Assembly (NCBI GenBank): GCA_000434735.1
Contig: FR881241.1
Span: forward strand, 1-42,076
Origin: Bacteroides sp. CAG:530
Lineage (GTDB): Bacteria; Bacteroidota; Bacteroidia; Bacteroidales; Bacteroidaceae
DNA: 42,076 bases
Direction: 5' to 3'
The notes below the pieces were generated by a model. That model did not search any database. It worked only from the letters and a program-made list of their open reading frames with translations, and was not told the origin of the DNA. The position numbers and the translations under genes are program-made. Position 1 is the first letter of the stretch. The number at the start of each line of letters is the position of its first letter. Below, one piece after another: positions 25,827-34,442 of the stretch.

Positions 25827-25845
25827 GTCATCAAACTCTTTAATG

Positions 25846-25946
25846 AAGTTGTCTTACTTCGACCGAAGTAAGCATTCACTTCGAGTCGGTCAACGTGCTT
25901 ACTACGGTCGAAGTAAGCGTTCACATCGGTCGAAGTAAGACGACTT
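25846..25946. repeat. Intergenic palindrome, four-unit form
   Basis: Outer arms AAGTTGTCTTACTTCGACCGA (25846-25866) and its near-complement (25926-25946) pair over 21 bp. Inside, related units start at 25854, 25875, 25899 and 25920 (intervals 21, 24 and 21) and repeat TTAC/TTCAC...CGAAGTAAG. Several internal hairpins are possible, for example ACTTCG-AC-CGAAGT. The arms match the single-unit element at 2365-2406. Confidence 0.8.
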
Positions 25947-25950
25947 TGAG

Positions 25951-25999
25951 AAAAAAAGAGTCCACCGTACATGCAAACCAGCAAGTACGGTAGACTCTT
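25951..25999 (-). terminator. Terminator after dehydratase gene
   Basis: On the minus strand AAGAGTCTACCGTAC pairs with GTACGGTGGACTCTT (15 bp, one wobble-type mismatch) and is followed by seven Ts, 27 nt past the stop. Confidence 0.9.
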
Positions 26000-26026
26000 A
26001 TATAATCTAAGAAGTTTAAACCTACT

Positions 26027-27988
26027 TTAAGAAGCACTCTGAGCAACTTCAGCAGCCTCAGCCTGAGGAGCATCGAGCACCTCATAACGCGAATGCTTAC
26101 TAACATACTCCGGTACAATCTGCTTCATCTTACGTACCGTCTCCATATCATCATACTTAACGGAGATATCACGCAGTTCCTCAATCTCGCGAAGCGCATC
26201 CTCGTATTCATAATTACGAACCATAGCGATACGAATCTTCTTATGGAATGAAGGCAAAGTATTCTCGTTCTCGTTAAGTACCTCTTCGTAAAGTTTCTCA
26301 CCCTCACGCAGACCAGTGTACTTAATCTCAACGTTCTTAGCGCCACTCAACTGAATCATACGCTTAGCAAGATCGGCGATACGTACAGGCTCACCCATAT
26401 CGAATACGAAGATTTCACCACCCTTACCGTGTGTACCGGCTTCGAGCACCAACTTACACGCTTCATGAACCAACATGAAGAAACGGATAATCTTAGGATG
26501 AGTAACTGTAAGCGGGCCACCCTTAGCCAACTGCTCACGGAACAACGGAATTACAGAACCGTTAGAACCAAGCACATTACCGAAACGAGTAGTAACGAAC
26601 TGAGTTACACCTTTTATCTTGCCGTCCTTGATAGCCTTATCAAGACTCTGTACATAAATCTCACAGATACGCTTAGAGCAACCCATCACGTTAGTAGGGT
26701 TAACAGCCTTATCGGTAGAAATCATAACGAACTTCTTAACGCCGTACTTCACGCTCAGATCGGCTATTACCTTAGTACCCCATACGTTGTTCTGAACACT
26801 TTCGCTCGGATTATCCTCCATCATAGGCACATGCTTATATGCAGCTGCATGGAACACATAATCAGGTTTAAAATGACTGAAGATTTCCTCCATACGGTCT
26901 TCCTTACAGATAGAAGTAACCACGGTTTCGGCCTTGATATCAGAATAATTGTTCTTCATCATCAAGCGAACATCGTGCAACGGAGTCTCAGCCTGATCTA
27001 TCAACATCATTTCAGCCGGTTTGTAGATAGCAATCTGACGAACCATTTCAGAACCGATAGAACCGGCAGCACCTGTAATAAGCACCCTCTTTCCACGAAG
27101 CAAAGCACCTACACTATCCATATCCACCTGAATTTCCTCACGCGGAAGCAAGTCTTCAATCTTCACCTCACGCAGACCAACCTTACCCTGTGGGTCTTGG
27201 TTCTTCTTCCACTCTTCGGCATTCTGAGCGATAAATATCTTTATACCTCGCTCTATCAGCAAATCTTGAAGCTTGCGGTTTTTAGTAAACTCCTCGTGTC
27301 TAAGCGGACTTACCAAGAAAGCCTTGATACATTGGCTCTCTATTATAGGAATCAAGTCTTCGTGTACAGAATATATCTTCTTACCCATCAAGCGTTCATT
27401 GTAATGCTCACGATCGTCGCCCACATAGCCCTTTATAAGAAAATGCACCGGCTTCTCATCACGCACATTGTTTGTTATAGCGATAGATCCGGCACGTGTT
27501 CCGTACACCAATGTGTTCATAGCACTACTGCTGACCAAAGCATTATCGAAAATCAATTTAACCAATACACGCGGAATACACATTGCTAAGATGTTACCCA
27601 AATACATGGTTATAATCTTGCGTCCGGTAAAAATGAAGAAGAAATCATCCCATCCAAAATTAAGAGCACACAGACTGAAAACAAATGCCAAAAGCATAGA
27701 CAGCACGCAGGCATTAGTTACACGCATCAAGTCGATAAACTGCGAATAACGTAAGATACCAGAATAAGTATGAAATACTCGAAAACTGATAAAGTTTAAT
27801 ACAGCAAAGAGTCCTAATGTATGCATCAATTGAGGCCACGCTGCCAACACATCAGATGCCGGATGCCGTAACCATACAATAAACACTCCGCTAAGGAAAC
27901 ACACCATCAGGTCGAAAATCATTATACACCAATAAGGAAGTGCACCTCGACCAAAGTACCAATTAAAAAACTTACCAAATACTTTCAT
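26027..27988 (-). CDS. Membrane-anchored nucleotide-sugar 4,6-dehydratase (FlaA1/WbpM/CapD family)
   Basis: 653-residue inner-membrane enzyme that starts modified UDP-GlcNAc synthesis for capsule, O-antigen or glycoprotein sugars. Four hydrophobic helices occupy about 15-140 (first around IMIFDLMVCFLSGVFIVW). A CoA-binding-like Rossmann segment follows (about 145-260), then the SDR catalytic domain from about 285 with G-A-A-G-S-I-G-S-E. The catalytic segment S-T-D-K-A-V-N-P-T-N-V-M-G-C-S-K-R has Met in place of the usual SDR Tyr, as in WbpM-type enzymes. The C-terminus is an Ala/Glu-rich tail (EAAEVAQSAS). No other capsule genes are nearby, so it is an isolated housekeeping-type copy. Confidence 0.93.
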   Translation of the reverse strand: MKVFGKFFNWYFGRGALPYWCIMIFDLMVCFLSGVFIVWLRHPASDVLAAWPQLMHTLGLFAVLNFISFRVFHTYSGILRYSQFIDLMRVTNACVLSMLLAFVFSLCALNFGWDDFFFIFTGRKIITMYLGNILAMCIPRVLVKLIFDNALVSSSAMNTLVYGTRAGSIAITNNVRDEKPVHFLIKGYVGDDREHYNERLMGKKIYSVHEDLIPIIESQCIKAFLVSPLRHEEFTKNRKLQDLLIERGIKIFIAQNAEEWKKNQDPQGKVGLREVKIEDLLPREEIQVDMDSVGALLRGKRVLITGAAGSIGSEMVRQIAIYKPAEMMLIDQAETPLHDVRLMMKNNYSDIKAETVVTSICKEDRMEEIFSHFKPDYVFHAAAYKHVPMMEDNPSESVQNNVWGTKVIADLSVKYGVKKFVMISTDKAVNPTNVMGCSKRICEIYVQSLDKAIKDGKIKGVTQFVTTRFGNVLGSNGSVIPLFREQLAKGGPLTVTHPKIIRFFMLVHEACKLVLEAGTHGKGGEIFVFDMGEPVRIADLAKRMIQLSGAKNVEIKYTGLREGEKLYEEVLNENENTLPSFHKKIRIAMVRNYEYEDALREIEELRDISVKYDDMETVRKMKQIVPEYVSKHSRYEVLDAPQAEAAEVAQSAS

Positions 27989-28454
27989 AAACTCAATTTT
28001 AATTGCTAGTCTACTTCTTCACATTATGAAGAAATATAATACTGTTATATACCTCTATTTTAATTTTTGTATCAGAATCAACGGTTGCAAAAATAGCACT
28101 TTTATTCAGTCTATAAAAAGAAATTCGCATTTTATTCTCTTTTCCACATAAAATCTAATAAATATCCACCAAGCATAACCAATATCTATGACACATAGAA
28201 ATAACAAAATCAATCAAAATAGTCATTATTATCCTGCTACTCAATAGACTACACAAACCACATCATTTAACAAAGTGATTTTTCACTTTTTGTACATTTT
28301 ACAATAAATAGTTATCACAATAGGCACAATAACCAACTCACACTATGTTACCCACAGGAATAACCATTTCCGCAATACGACTGCAGCTGAAATGCAATGG
28401 CATTTTAATAAATTGCACTATCTTTACAACCTTATTTCACTACTACATATTATT
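27989..28454. other. AT-rich divergent spacer
   Basis: 466 nt. It carries the dehydratase promoter (minus) and, at its right end, a near-consensus plus-strand -7 box TATCTTTA (28419-28426) for the methyltransferase. In the middle lies a small T-tailed hairpin (AAAGTGA/TCACTTT, 28272-28291) not attached to any gene. The rest is AT-rich without recognisable features. Confidence 0.6.
28088..28095 (-). promoter_or_regulatory. -7 box for dehydratase gene
   Basis: TATTTTTG on the minus strand matches TAnnTTTG, giving a leader of about 95 nt; only a T-rich stretch stands at -33. Confidence 0.45.
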
Positions 28455-29255
28455 ATGCCAATAATAGAAATCGATTCGCTGTCGCATCCGGGAACGGAGG
28501 TGTTCAGCACACTGACTGAAGCTCAGCTTCGTAACAACATAGAGCCCGAAAAGGGCATTTTCATAGCCGAAAGTCCGAAGGTTATCAATGTGGCACTCAA
28601 TGCCGGATACCAACCTGTATCGCTTTTGTGCGAACGGAAACACATAGACGGCGATGCCGCAGATATAATCAGCCGATGCGGAGACATTCCGGTATATACG
28701 GGCACTCGCGACTTGCTGGCTCAACTTACAGGTTATACCCTTACACGCGGTGTGTTATGCGCCATGCGCAGACCTGCCCCACTCAGCATGGAAGAGGTGT
28801 GCAGAGACGCTCGACGCATTGTGGTGATTAACGGTGTGGTAGATACTACCAACATAGGTGCCATTTTCCGCTCGGCTGCCGCATTGGGCATTGATGCCGT
28901 GCTGCTTACACGCAACTCTTGCGATCCGCTGAACCGACGTGCCGTAAGAGTATCAATGGGTTCTGTATTCCTCGTGCCGTGGACATGGATGGACGGTCCG
29001 CTAACCGACCTCAACCCACTGGGCTTCCGCACCGCCGCTATGGCGCTTACAGAGAACTCCGTCTCTATAGACCATCCGTCACTTACCGCAGAACCAAAGC
29101 TTGCCATAGTAATGGGCACCGAAGGCGATGGACTGCCTAAAGAAACCATAGCCGAAGCCGACTATGTGGTACGCATCCCCATGTCGCATGCCGTAGACTC
29201 GCTCAATGTAGCCGCAGCCGCCGCTGTAGCTTTCTGGGAGCTTCGGGCCAGATAA
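28455..29255 (+). CDS. TrmH/SpoU-family RNA 2'-O-methyltransferase
   Basis: 266 residues from MPIIEIDSL; the upstream in-frame Met at 28392 precedes the likely promoter. The SPOUT methyltransferase motifs are all present: motif 1 N-I-G-A-I-F-R-S-A-A, motif 2 M-G-T-E-G-D-G-L-P and motif 3 I-P-M-S-H-A-V-D-S-L-N-V-A-A-A, which form the knotted SAM site. An N-terminal substrate-binding domain (about 1-105) resembles RlmB/TsnR-type members. The target nucleotide (rRNA or tRNA) is not predictable. It is monocistronic and shares a terminator with the convergent ser operon. Confidence 0.92.
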   Translation: MPIIEIDSLSHPGTEVFSTLTEAQLRNNIEPEKGIFIAESPKVINVALNAGYQPVSLLCERKHIDGDAADIISRCGDIPVYTGTRDLLAQLTGYTLTRGVLCAMRRPAPLSMEEVCRDARRIVVINGVVDTTNIGAIFRSAAALGIDAVLLTRNSCDPLNRRAVRVSMGSVFLVPWTWMDGPLTDLNPLGFRTAAMALTENSVSIDHPSLTAEPKLAIVMGTEGDGLPKETIAEADYVVRIPMSHAVDSLNVAAAAAVAFWELRAR

Positions 29256-29275
29256 AAGAGAAACCACCAAAAGAA

Positions 29276-29313
29276 GCAGGCGGCCCTTCTCATAAAAGAG
29301 AAGAACCGCCTGC
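29276..29313. terminator. Terminator between methyltransferase and DUF1015 genes
   Basis: GCAGGCGG (29276-29283) pairs with CCGCCTGC (29306-29313), and inside the loop CTTCTC pairs with GAGAAG. It lies between convergent stops; U-tracts are weak on both strands. Confidence 0.7.
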
Positions 29314-29333
29314 ACATATAAAAAGACATCTAA

Positions 29334-30581
29334 TCAGTCTAACTTGTGGATTACCAATCCTGAACGCAGTTTAGGTTCAAACCAAGTGGTCTTAGGTGGC
29401 ATGATGTTACCTGTATCGGCTATATCCATCAACTGCTTCATCGATACCGGGTAAAGAGCCAGAGCTACTTTCATTTCTCCGCTGTCCACTCGTCTCTTCA
29501 GTTCGCCTAATCCGCGGATACCTCCTACGAAATCGATGCGCTTATCAGAACGTAAATCCTTGATGCCTAAAATCTCGTCCAGGATTAAGTTAGAAGAGAT
29601 AGTAACATCGAGCACTCCGATAGGATCGTTATCGTTATAAGTACCGGGGCGAGCAGTCAGGCTATACCAATTACCGCCAAGGTAAAGAGCGAAGTTATGC
29701 AGACCTGCAGGCTTATAAATCTCAGCCCCCATTTTCTGCACTTCAAAGTTCTTCTGCAGAGCAGCCAGGAACTCTTCTTCGGTAAGACCGTTCAAGTCCT
29801 TCACCACACGGTTATAGTCTATAATAGTAAGCTGACTAGCAGGGAAGCACACAGCCATGAAGTAGTTATACTCTTCGTCACCACGATGAGCCGGGTTCTG
29901 GTTAGCCTTTTCGGCACCCACCAATGCAGCCGCAGCGCTACGGTGATGACCGTCGGCAATGTACAATGCCGGCATTCCCTTGAACTCTTCGGTTATGCGT
30001 TCTATATCCTTATCATCATCTATTACCCAAAACTTATGACCGAAACCATCGTCAGGAGCCACGAAGTCGTAAACCGGCTTTTCGGCGGTGTACTTCTGTA
30101 CAATTCCGTCGAGCAACGCATCATCAGGATAAGCAAAGAACACCGGTTCTACGTTGGCGTTATTCACTCTAACGTGCTTCATGCGGTCTTCCTCCTTGTC
30201 GCGACGAGTCAGTTCGTGCTTCTTGATAACTCCATTCATATAATCGGGCACATACGCACCTACCACCAATCCGTACTGCGTTTTACCGTTCATGGTTTGC
30301 GCATAGATATAATAGCAGTCTTTCTTATCCTGAACCAGCCATCCTTCCTGCTGGAACCTTTCGAAATTCTGTGCCGCCTTAGAATAAACCCGAGGGTCAT
30401 GTTCATCTGTTCCTTCAGGAAAATCAATTTCCGGTTTAATGATATGATACAGCGATTTCTCATTGTCGCCAGCCTCAGCGCGAGCTTCAGCCGAGTTCAA
30501 TACGTCGTAAGGACGAGAAACCACCTGCTCTACCAAATCTTGCGGAGGACGAATTCCTCTAAAGGGTTTAATTATAGCCAT
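29334..30581 (-). CDS. DUF1015 family protein in serine operon
   Basis: 415 residues, cytoplasmic (no signal). Family landmarks: K-P-F-R-G-I-R-P and R-P-Y-D-V at the N-terminus, K-K-H-E-L-T-R-R-D-K-E-E-D-R near 120, and A-D-G-H-H-R-S-A-A-A near 215. The conserved His/Asp/Arg clusters look enzymatic, but I know of no established activity. It is third in serC-serA-DUF1015, 26 nt after serA; I recall the same neighbourhood from other anaerobes. No SerB phosphatase is in the window, so a role in serine or phosphoserine metabolism is an inference from position only. Confidence 0.88.
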   Translation of the reverse strand: MAIIKPFRGIRPPQDLVEQVVSRPYDVLNSAEARAEAGDNEKSLYHIIKPEIDFPEGTDEHDPRVYSKAAQNFERFQQEGWLVQDKKDCYYIYAQTMNGKTQYGLVVGAYVPDYMNGVIKKHELTRRDKEEDRMKHVRVNNANVEPVFFAYPDDALLDGIVQKYTAEKPVYDFVAPDDGFGHKFWVIDDDKDIERITEEFKGMPALYIADGHHRSAAAALVGAEKANQNPAHRGDEEYNYFMAVCFPASQLTIIDYNRVVKDLNGLTEEEFLAALQKNFEVQKMGAEIYKPAGLHNFALYLGGNWYSLTARPGTYNDNDPIGVLDVTISSNLILDEILGIKDLRSDKRIDFVGGIRGLGELKRRVDSGEMKVALALYPVSMKQLMDIADTGNIMPPKTTWFEPKLRSGLVIHKLD

Positions 30582-30607
30582 AAGTATTAGAGATTAAAGG
30601 ATATACA

Positions 30608-31528
30608 TTATTTGTTTACACGGAATTTTTCGCAGCCTTCCTTAAAGAAGCCTACAATCTGTTTAGCTGCCGCGATACCTGCGTTGATGTTAGCTTCGGC
30701 TGTCTGGGCACCCATCTTCTTAGGAGTGGTGAAGTAGCGTCCCGGATAGTGTTCAGCGAACTCTGCTGTATGTACAGGCATGATATCGGTAACATACTTC
30801 AAGTCGGGACGGTCGTTCATCAGGCGAAGCAAATCGGCTTCGTTGATAACTTCCTTACGAGCGGTATTAACCAGCAAACCGTTCTTCGGCATCAAGTTAA
30901 CCAAGTCATAGTTGATAGATTCCTTAGTTTGTGGAGTTGCCGGGATATGAAGCGATACCACGTTACATTCTTTATACAGCTGTTCAACTGTATCTACCGG
31001 AGTAACGCCTTCGGCTTCCATAGCTTCCTTAGGACAGAAAGCATCATAAGCGAAGATTTCCATACCGAAGCCTTTAGCGATGCGAGCCACGTTTCTACCA
31101 ACATTACCGAAAGCGTGGATACCCAACTTCTTGCCCTTCAATTCAGAACCCGACTTACCGTCGTAGAAGTTGCGCACTGCCATCACCATCAAACCGAAAG
31201 CCAATTCGGCTACTGCGTTAGAGTTCTGGCCCGGAGTATTCATTACGCATACCCCGTGAGCTGTAGCTTCTGCCAAGTCTACGTTATCGTATCCTGCACC
31301 TGCACGAACCACAATTTTCAGTTCGGGAGCCGCATCGAACACCTCCTTATTAATAATGTCACTGCGGATAATGATAGCATTAGCATCTTTCACTGCATCG
31401 AGCAACTGCTGTCTGTCTGTATATTTTTCAAGCAAAGCCAAAGTAAAGCCTGCATCTTCTATTTCCTTACGGATACCGTCGACCGCTACCTTAGCGAACG
31501 GTTTCTCTGTAGCGACTAAAACTTTCAT
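30608..31528 (-). CDS. serA: D-3-phosphoglycerate dehydrogenase, short form without ACT domain
   Basis: Oxidises 3-phosphoglycerate, the first step of serine synthesis. It has 306 residues, so the C-terminal regulatory (ACT/ASB) domain of E. coli-type SerA is absent, suggesting no serine feedback through that domain. The substrate loop is V-R-A-G-A-G-Y-D-N-V-D, and the catalytic Arg is 224 (N-T-A-R-K). Two departures from the family stand out: the dinucleotide motif reads A-F-G-N-V-G (Ala139 for the first Gly), and the usual catalytic His of T-P-H-x-G-A is Lys270 (T-T-P-K-K-M-G-A). It lies 18 nt after serC. Another D-2-hydroxyacid dehydrogenase is possible but context favours SerA. Confidence 0.9.
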   Translation of the reverse strand: MKVLVATEKPFAKVAVDGIRKEIEDAGFTLALLEKYTDRQQLLDAVKDANAIIIRSDIINKEVFDAAPELKIVVRAGAGYDNVDLAEATAHGVCVMNTPGQNSNAVAELAFGLMVMAVRNFYDGKSGSELKGKKLGIHAFGNVGRNVARIAKGFGMEIFAYDAFCPKEAMEAEGVTPVDTVEQLYKECNVVSLHIPATPQTKESINYDLVNLMPKNGLLVNTARKEVINEADLLRLMNDRPDLKYVTDIMPVHTAEFAEHYPGRYFTTPKKMGAQTAEANINAGIAAAKQIVGFFKEGCEKFRVNK

Positions 31529-31546
31529 AGTTTCAATGTTTTAATA

Positions 31547-32617
31547 TTAGTGCATCTGTTCAAACTCACGCATACAGTCTACCAAAGCCTGTACACTTTC
31601 CAACGGCATAGCGTTGTAGCATGAAGCGCGGAAACCACCTACAGAACGGTGACCCTTGATACCTACCATACCCTTTTCTGTAGCGTACTTCAAGAAGTCG
31701 GCTTCAAGATCCTTATATTCATCGGCCATTACGAAGCAGATATTCATATAAGAACGGTCTTCCTTATTAGTTACGGTACCACGGAACAACTTGTTTCTGT
31801 CTATTTCGCCGTAAAGCAAATCAGCACGTTCTTTAGCGCGACGCTGCATTTCTACTACTCCACCCTGTTCTTTAATCCAACGTAAAGTCTGCAGAGCTGC
31901 GTAGATAGGAACTACAGGAGGTGTATTGAACATAGAGCCTTTATCGACATGAGTCTGATAATTAAGCATAGTAGGAATATGACGAGACACGTGACCCAAC
32001 GCATCGTTCTTCACGACAACGAAAGTAACACCTGCCGGAGCCAAGTTCTTCTGAGCACCGCCATATACACAAATATATTTAGAGAAATCTACCGGACGAG
32101 AGAAGATATCCGATGACATATCGGCTATCATAGGTACGTTTTCATTCAAATCAGCATGAAGTTCAGTACCGTAAATAGTATTGTTGGTAGTAATGTGGAA
32201 GTAATCTACATCAGCCGGAACCGTATAATCCTTCGGGATATAAGTAAAGCCATCTTTTTCTGAAGATGCTACCTCTACTACCTCACCAAAAGCCTTAGCT
32301 TCTTTGATGGCCTTCTTAGACCATGTACCAGTATTTAAATAAGCCGCTTTTTTCTCGAGGAAGTTATATGGTACCATGCAGAATTCCAAACTTGCGCCAC
32401 CGCCCAAGAACAAAACTGAGTATCCATCAGGAATATTCAGCAATTCCTTAAACAAAGCCACAGCTTTGTCTACCACTGGCTGAAAATCTTTCGCACGATG
32501 GCTAATCTCCATCAATGAAAGTCCTGAACCATTAAAATCAAGAATAGCCTGAGCTGTTTTTTCGATCACCTCACGTGGCAGAATAGAAGGTCCTGCATTA
32601 AAGTTATGTTTTTTCAT
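31547..32617 (-). CDS. serC: Phosphoserine aminotransferase
   Basis: PLP-dependent transaminase converting 3-phosphohydroxypyruvate and glutamate to phosphoserine. It has 356 residues, typical of SerC. Landmarks: H-N-F-N-A-G-P-S-I-L-P at the N-terminus, F-L-G-G-G-A-S-L-E-F, and the PLP-binding Lys in G-A-Q-K-N-L-A-P-A-G. The C-terminus has G-x-R-A-S-x-Y-N-A. It is first in serC-serA-DUF1015 with a complete consensus promoter about 55 nt upstream. Confidence 0.96.
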   Translation of the reverse strand: MKKHNFNAGPSILPREVIEKTAQAILDFNGSGLSLMEISHRAKDFQPVVDKAVALFKELLNIPDGYSVLFLGGGASLEFCMVPYNFLEKKAAYLNTGTWSKKAIKEAKAFGEVVEVASSEKDGFTYIPKDYTVPADVDYFHITTNNTIYGTELHADLNENVPMIADMSSDIFSRPVDFSKYICVYGGAQKNLAPAGVTFVVVKNDALGHVSRHIPTMLNYQTHVDKGSMFNTPPVVPIYAALQTLRWIKEQGGVVEMQRRAKERADLLYGEIDRNKLFRGTVTNKEDRSYMNICFVMADEYKDLEADFLKYATEKGMVGIKGHRSVGGFRASCYNAMPLESVQALVDCMREFEQMH

Positions 32618-32880
32618 CTTGGAAGTTATTTAGTTAAACATTTGTTCTCATTCACTCTCAATGAATGTTTCGCAAATATAGTCAAATTTTCTTTCCTTCC
32701 AAAAGTTTTATTACTTATTTTCTATTTATACAGGTTTTATTCTATCACAAAGTACAAATATTCATATTTTATGTGACTTTTTGACACACTACACATCTTT
32801 CCGTAGTAAGTCACTTGCTGCGGATACTGCTATGGAATAGGGCACTATATAGCGCCTCCATCCCATATTTCACAATACCA
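32618..32880. other. Spacer between helicase and serC
   Basis: 263 nt carrying the serC promoter. Near the left of the helicase stop is a possible hairpin (TGGA-ATA-GGGC-A-CTATATAG-C-GCC-TCCA, about 32834-32862) without a T-tract. No gene was seen. Confidence 0.5.
32673..32703 (-). promoter_or_regulatory. Promoter of serC-serA-DUF1015
   Basis: On the minus strand TTTG (32703-32700), 19 nt, TATATTTG (32680-32673): complete Bacteroidota consensus. Confidence 0.8.
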
Positions 32881-34200
32881 TTATTTAGCTTCTTCTATTC
32901 GGGTTTTCTGTCCTTTAATTTTTTCTCCTTGCATTAGTTTTAAGGCTTGTCTACACTTCTGTCTAGATACCGCGGCATACGCGTAGTGGTCTTTTACGTC
33001 GATGCGACCCACGTCTTCTCTGCCCAATCCTCCTTTTTTAGAGAGGAATCCTACGATATCCACTTTGTTTATCTTGTCTTTTTTACCCTTACCGAAGTAG
33101 ATGGTAACGAATGCCGGCAGCGGCGGACGTCCCACCTGTTCGGGGAGCACACATTCTTCTATATCCTGTGGCAAGTATTCGGGTGTTTTTTCTTCTACAT
33201 ATAATATAATGTATGCCGATCCGTCAGCGTCCCATCGTGCTGTTCTACCGTTGCGGTGAATGAATCCGTCTTCGGCTACAGGCAGATGATAGTGAACTAT
33301 GTGTCTTATTTCGGGGATATCGAGTCCGCGTGCTGCCAAGTCGGTAGATATAAGCACCGGGCAACTTCCGTTTCTGAACTTATAAAGCGCACGTTCACGG
33401 TCGTCTTGCTCCATGCCTCCGTGAAATATTTCACAGTACAACTTGTTTTCGCGCAGATACTTTCCTACTCTCTCTACGCTCTCACGGTGATTACAGAACA
33501 CCAATGTAGATTCATCACCCAAATAGCAGAGCAATTTATAGAGCGTTTCTAATTTATCTTTTATAGGCGACATCACTCTGTACAGGCTTAAACGATGCGA
33601 CACTGTTTCTTCCGGGTTAAGGAAGTCCAGTTTCACGGTGCGTTTGTTCATCCCTGCAAACTGCGGTATCTGTTCGGCATCGGTAGCCGAAAGAAGGAAA
33701 CGGCGCTGCACTGCTGGCAACTGGCCTATCACTTCATTCATCTCATCCTGAAAGCCGAACTCCAAACACTTGTCGAACTCATCTATTACAAGCAAGCGCA
33801 CTGTCGACGCATCGAAATTCTGCTTACCAAGATGGTCGTTCATACGTCCCGGTGTACCAATGATAACCGAAGGATGAATGCCGTTCATGGTGCGATGCTC
33901 TTCCATAGCCGGACGTCCACCATAACAACTCATAACCTTGAATTCGGTACCCATCTGACGGAACACCTGTTCTATCTGCAGAGCCAACTCTCGCGAGGGC
34001 ACTAACACCACTGCCTGCACACCTTCCACTCCAGGTTTCAATGTTTCGAGTAGAGGAATAAGGTAAGCCAACGTCTTTCCGGAACCGGTAGGCGAAAGCA
34101 ATATCATGTCATTTCCTTTACTACAGACATCTACGGCAGCCTGCTGCATGGCGTTCAGTTCCGAAATCTTCAAGTTATCAAGTATGTTGCGTATTTCCAT
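32881..34200 (-). CDS. DbpA-like DEAD-box RNA helicase
   Basis: ATP-dependent RNA helicase of 439 residues. Motif I is S-P-T-G-S-G-K-T, motif II is D-E-F-D (instead of D-E-A-D), motif III is S-A-T, and motif VI is H-R-N-G-R-T-A-R (consensus H-R-I-G-R-T-G-R). The last ~75 residues form a DbpA-type RNA-binding domain (K-K-D-K-I-N-K-V-D-I-V-G-F-L), which in E. coli DbpA targets 23S rRNA hairpin 92, so ribosome assembly is the likely job. It is monocistronic, with a consensus promoter in the divergent region shared with the DUF1846 gene. Confidence 0.92.
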   Translation of the reverse strand: MEIRNILDNLKISELNAMQQAAVDVCSKGNDMILLSPTGSGKTLAYLIPLLETLKPGVEGVQAVVLVPSRELALQIEQVFRQMGTEFKVMSCYGGRPAMEEHRTMNGIHPSVIIGTPGRMNDHLGKQNFDASTVRLLVIDEFDKCLEFGFQDEMNEVIGQLPAVQRRFLLSATDAEQIPQFAGMNKRTVKLDFLNPEETVSHRLSLYRVMSPIKDKLETLYKLLCYLGDESTLVFCNHRESVERVGKYLRENKLYCEIFHGGMEQDDRERALYKFRNGSCPVLISTDLAARGLDIPEIRHIVHYHLPVAEDGFIHRNGRTARWDADGSAYIILYVEEKTPEYLPQDIEECVLPEQVGRPPLPAFVTIYFGKGKKDKINKVDIVGFLSKKGGLGREDVGRIDVKDHYAYAAVSRQKCRQALKLMQGEKIKGQKTRIEEAK

Positions 34201-34256
34201 ATCGTGCTTGTCTTATAATTAAAATAGTTCTTTTAAAATTCTTAAATGTTCAAAGG

Positions 34257-34287
34257 CAAAGTTAAGACTATTTTTCACCGATACAAA
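34257..34287 (-). promoter_or_regulatory. Promoter of DbpA-like gene
   Basis: On the minus strand TTTG (34287-34284), 19 nt, TAACTTTG (34264-34257). Confidence 0.75.
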
Positions 34288-34394
34288 TATTTTGCATAAA
34301 AAAACATCCGCTTCGCCCGTTGCAGTCTATAACCGCTCCGCAAGGATGCCGCTTATAATATCTGCATACGTTTTCATCTTATCACATCAGATGC

Positions 34395-34426
34395 TTTACG
34401 TAAATCCAATTTTTTATGTACTTTTG
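34395..34426 (+). promoter_or_regulatory. Promoter of DUF1846 gene
   Basis: TTTA (34395-34398), 20 nt, TACTTTTG (34419-34426). It leaves a leader of only ~10 nt and rules out the in-frame ATG at 34416, which lies within the -10 region. Confidence 0.65.
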
Positions 34427-34442
34427 CAAAAAACTAAAAAAG

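Noticed and set aside
26429..27589. 386-codon open frame on the plus strand
   Set aside because: Fully antisense to the nucleotide-sugar dehydratase, whose motifs are clear; no start signals or family features, so it is a codon-bias shadow.
29697..30590. 297-codon open frame on the plus strand
   Set aside because: Antisense shadow of the DUF1015 gene; no recognisable domain or promoter.
30749..31519. 256-codon open frame on the plus strand
   Set aside because: Antisense shadow of serA.
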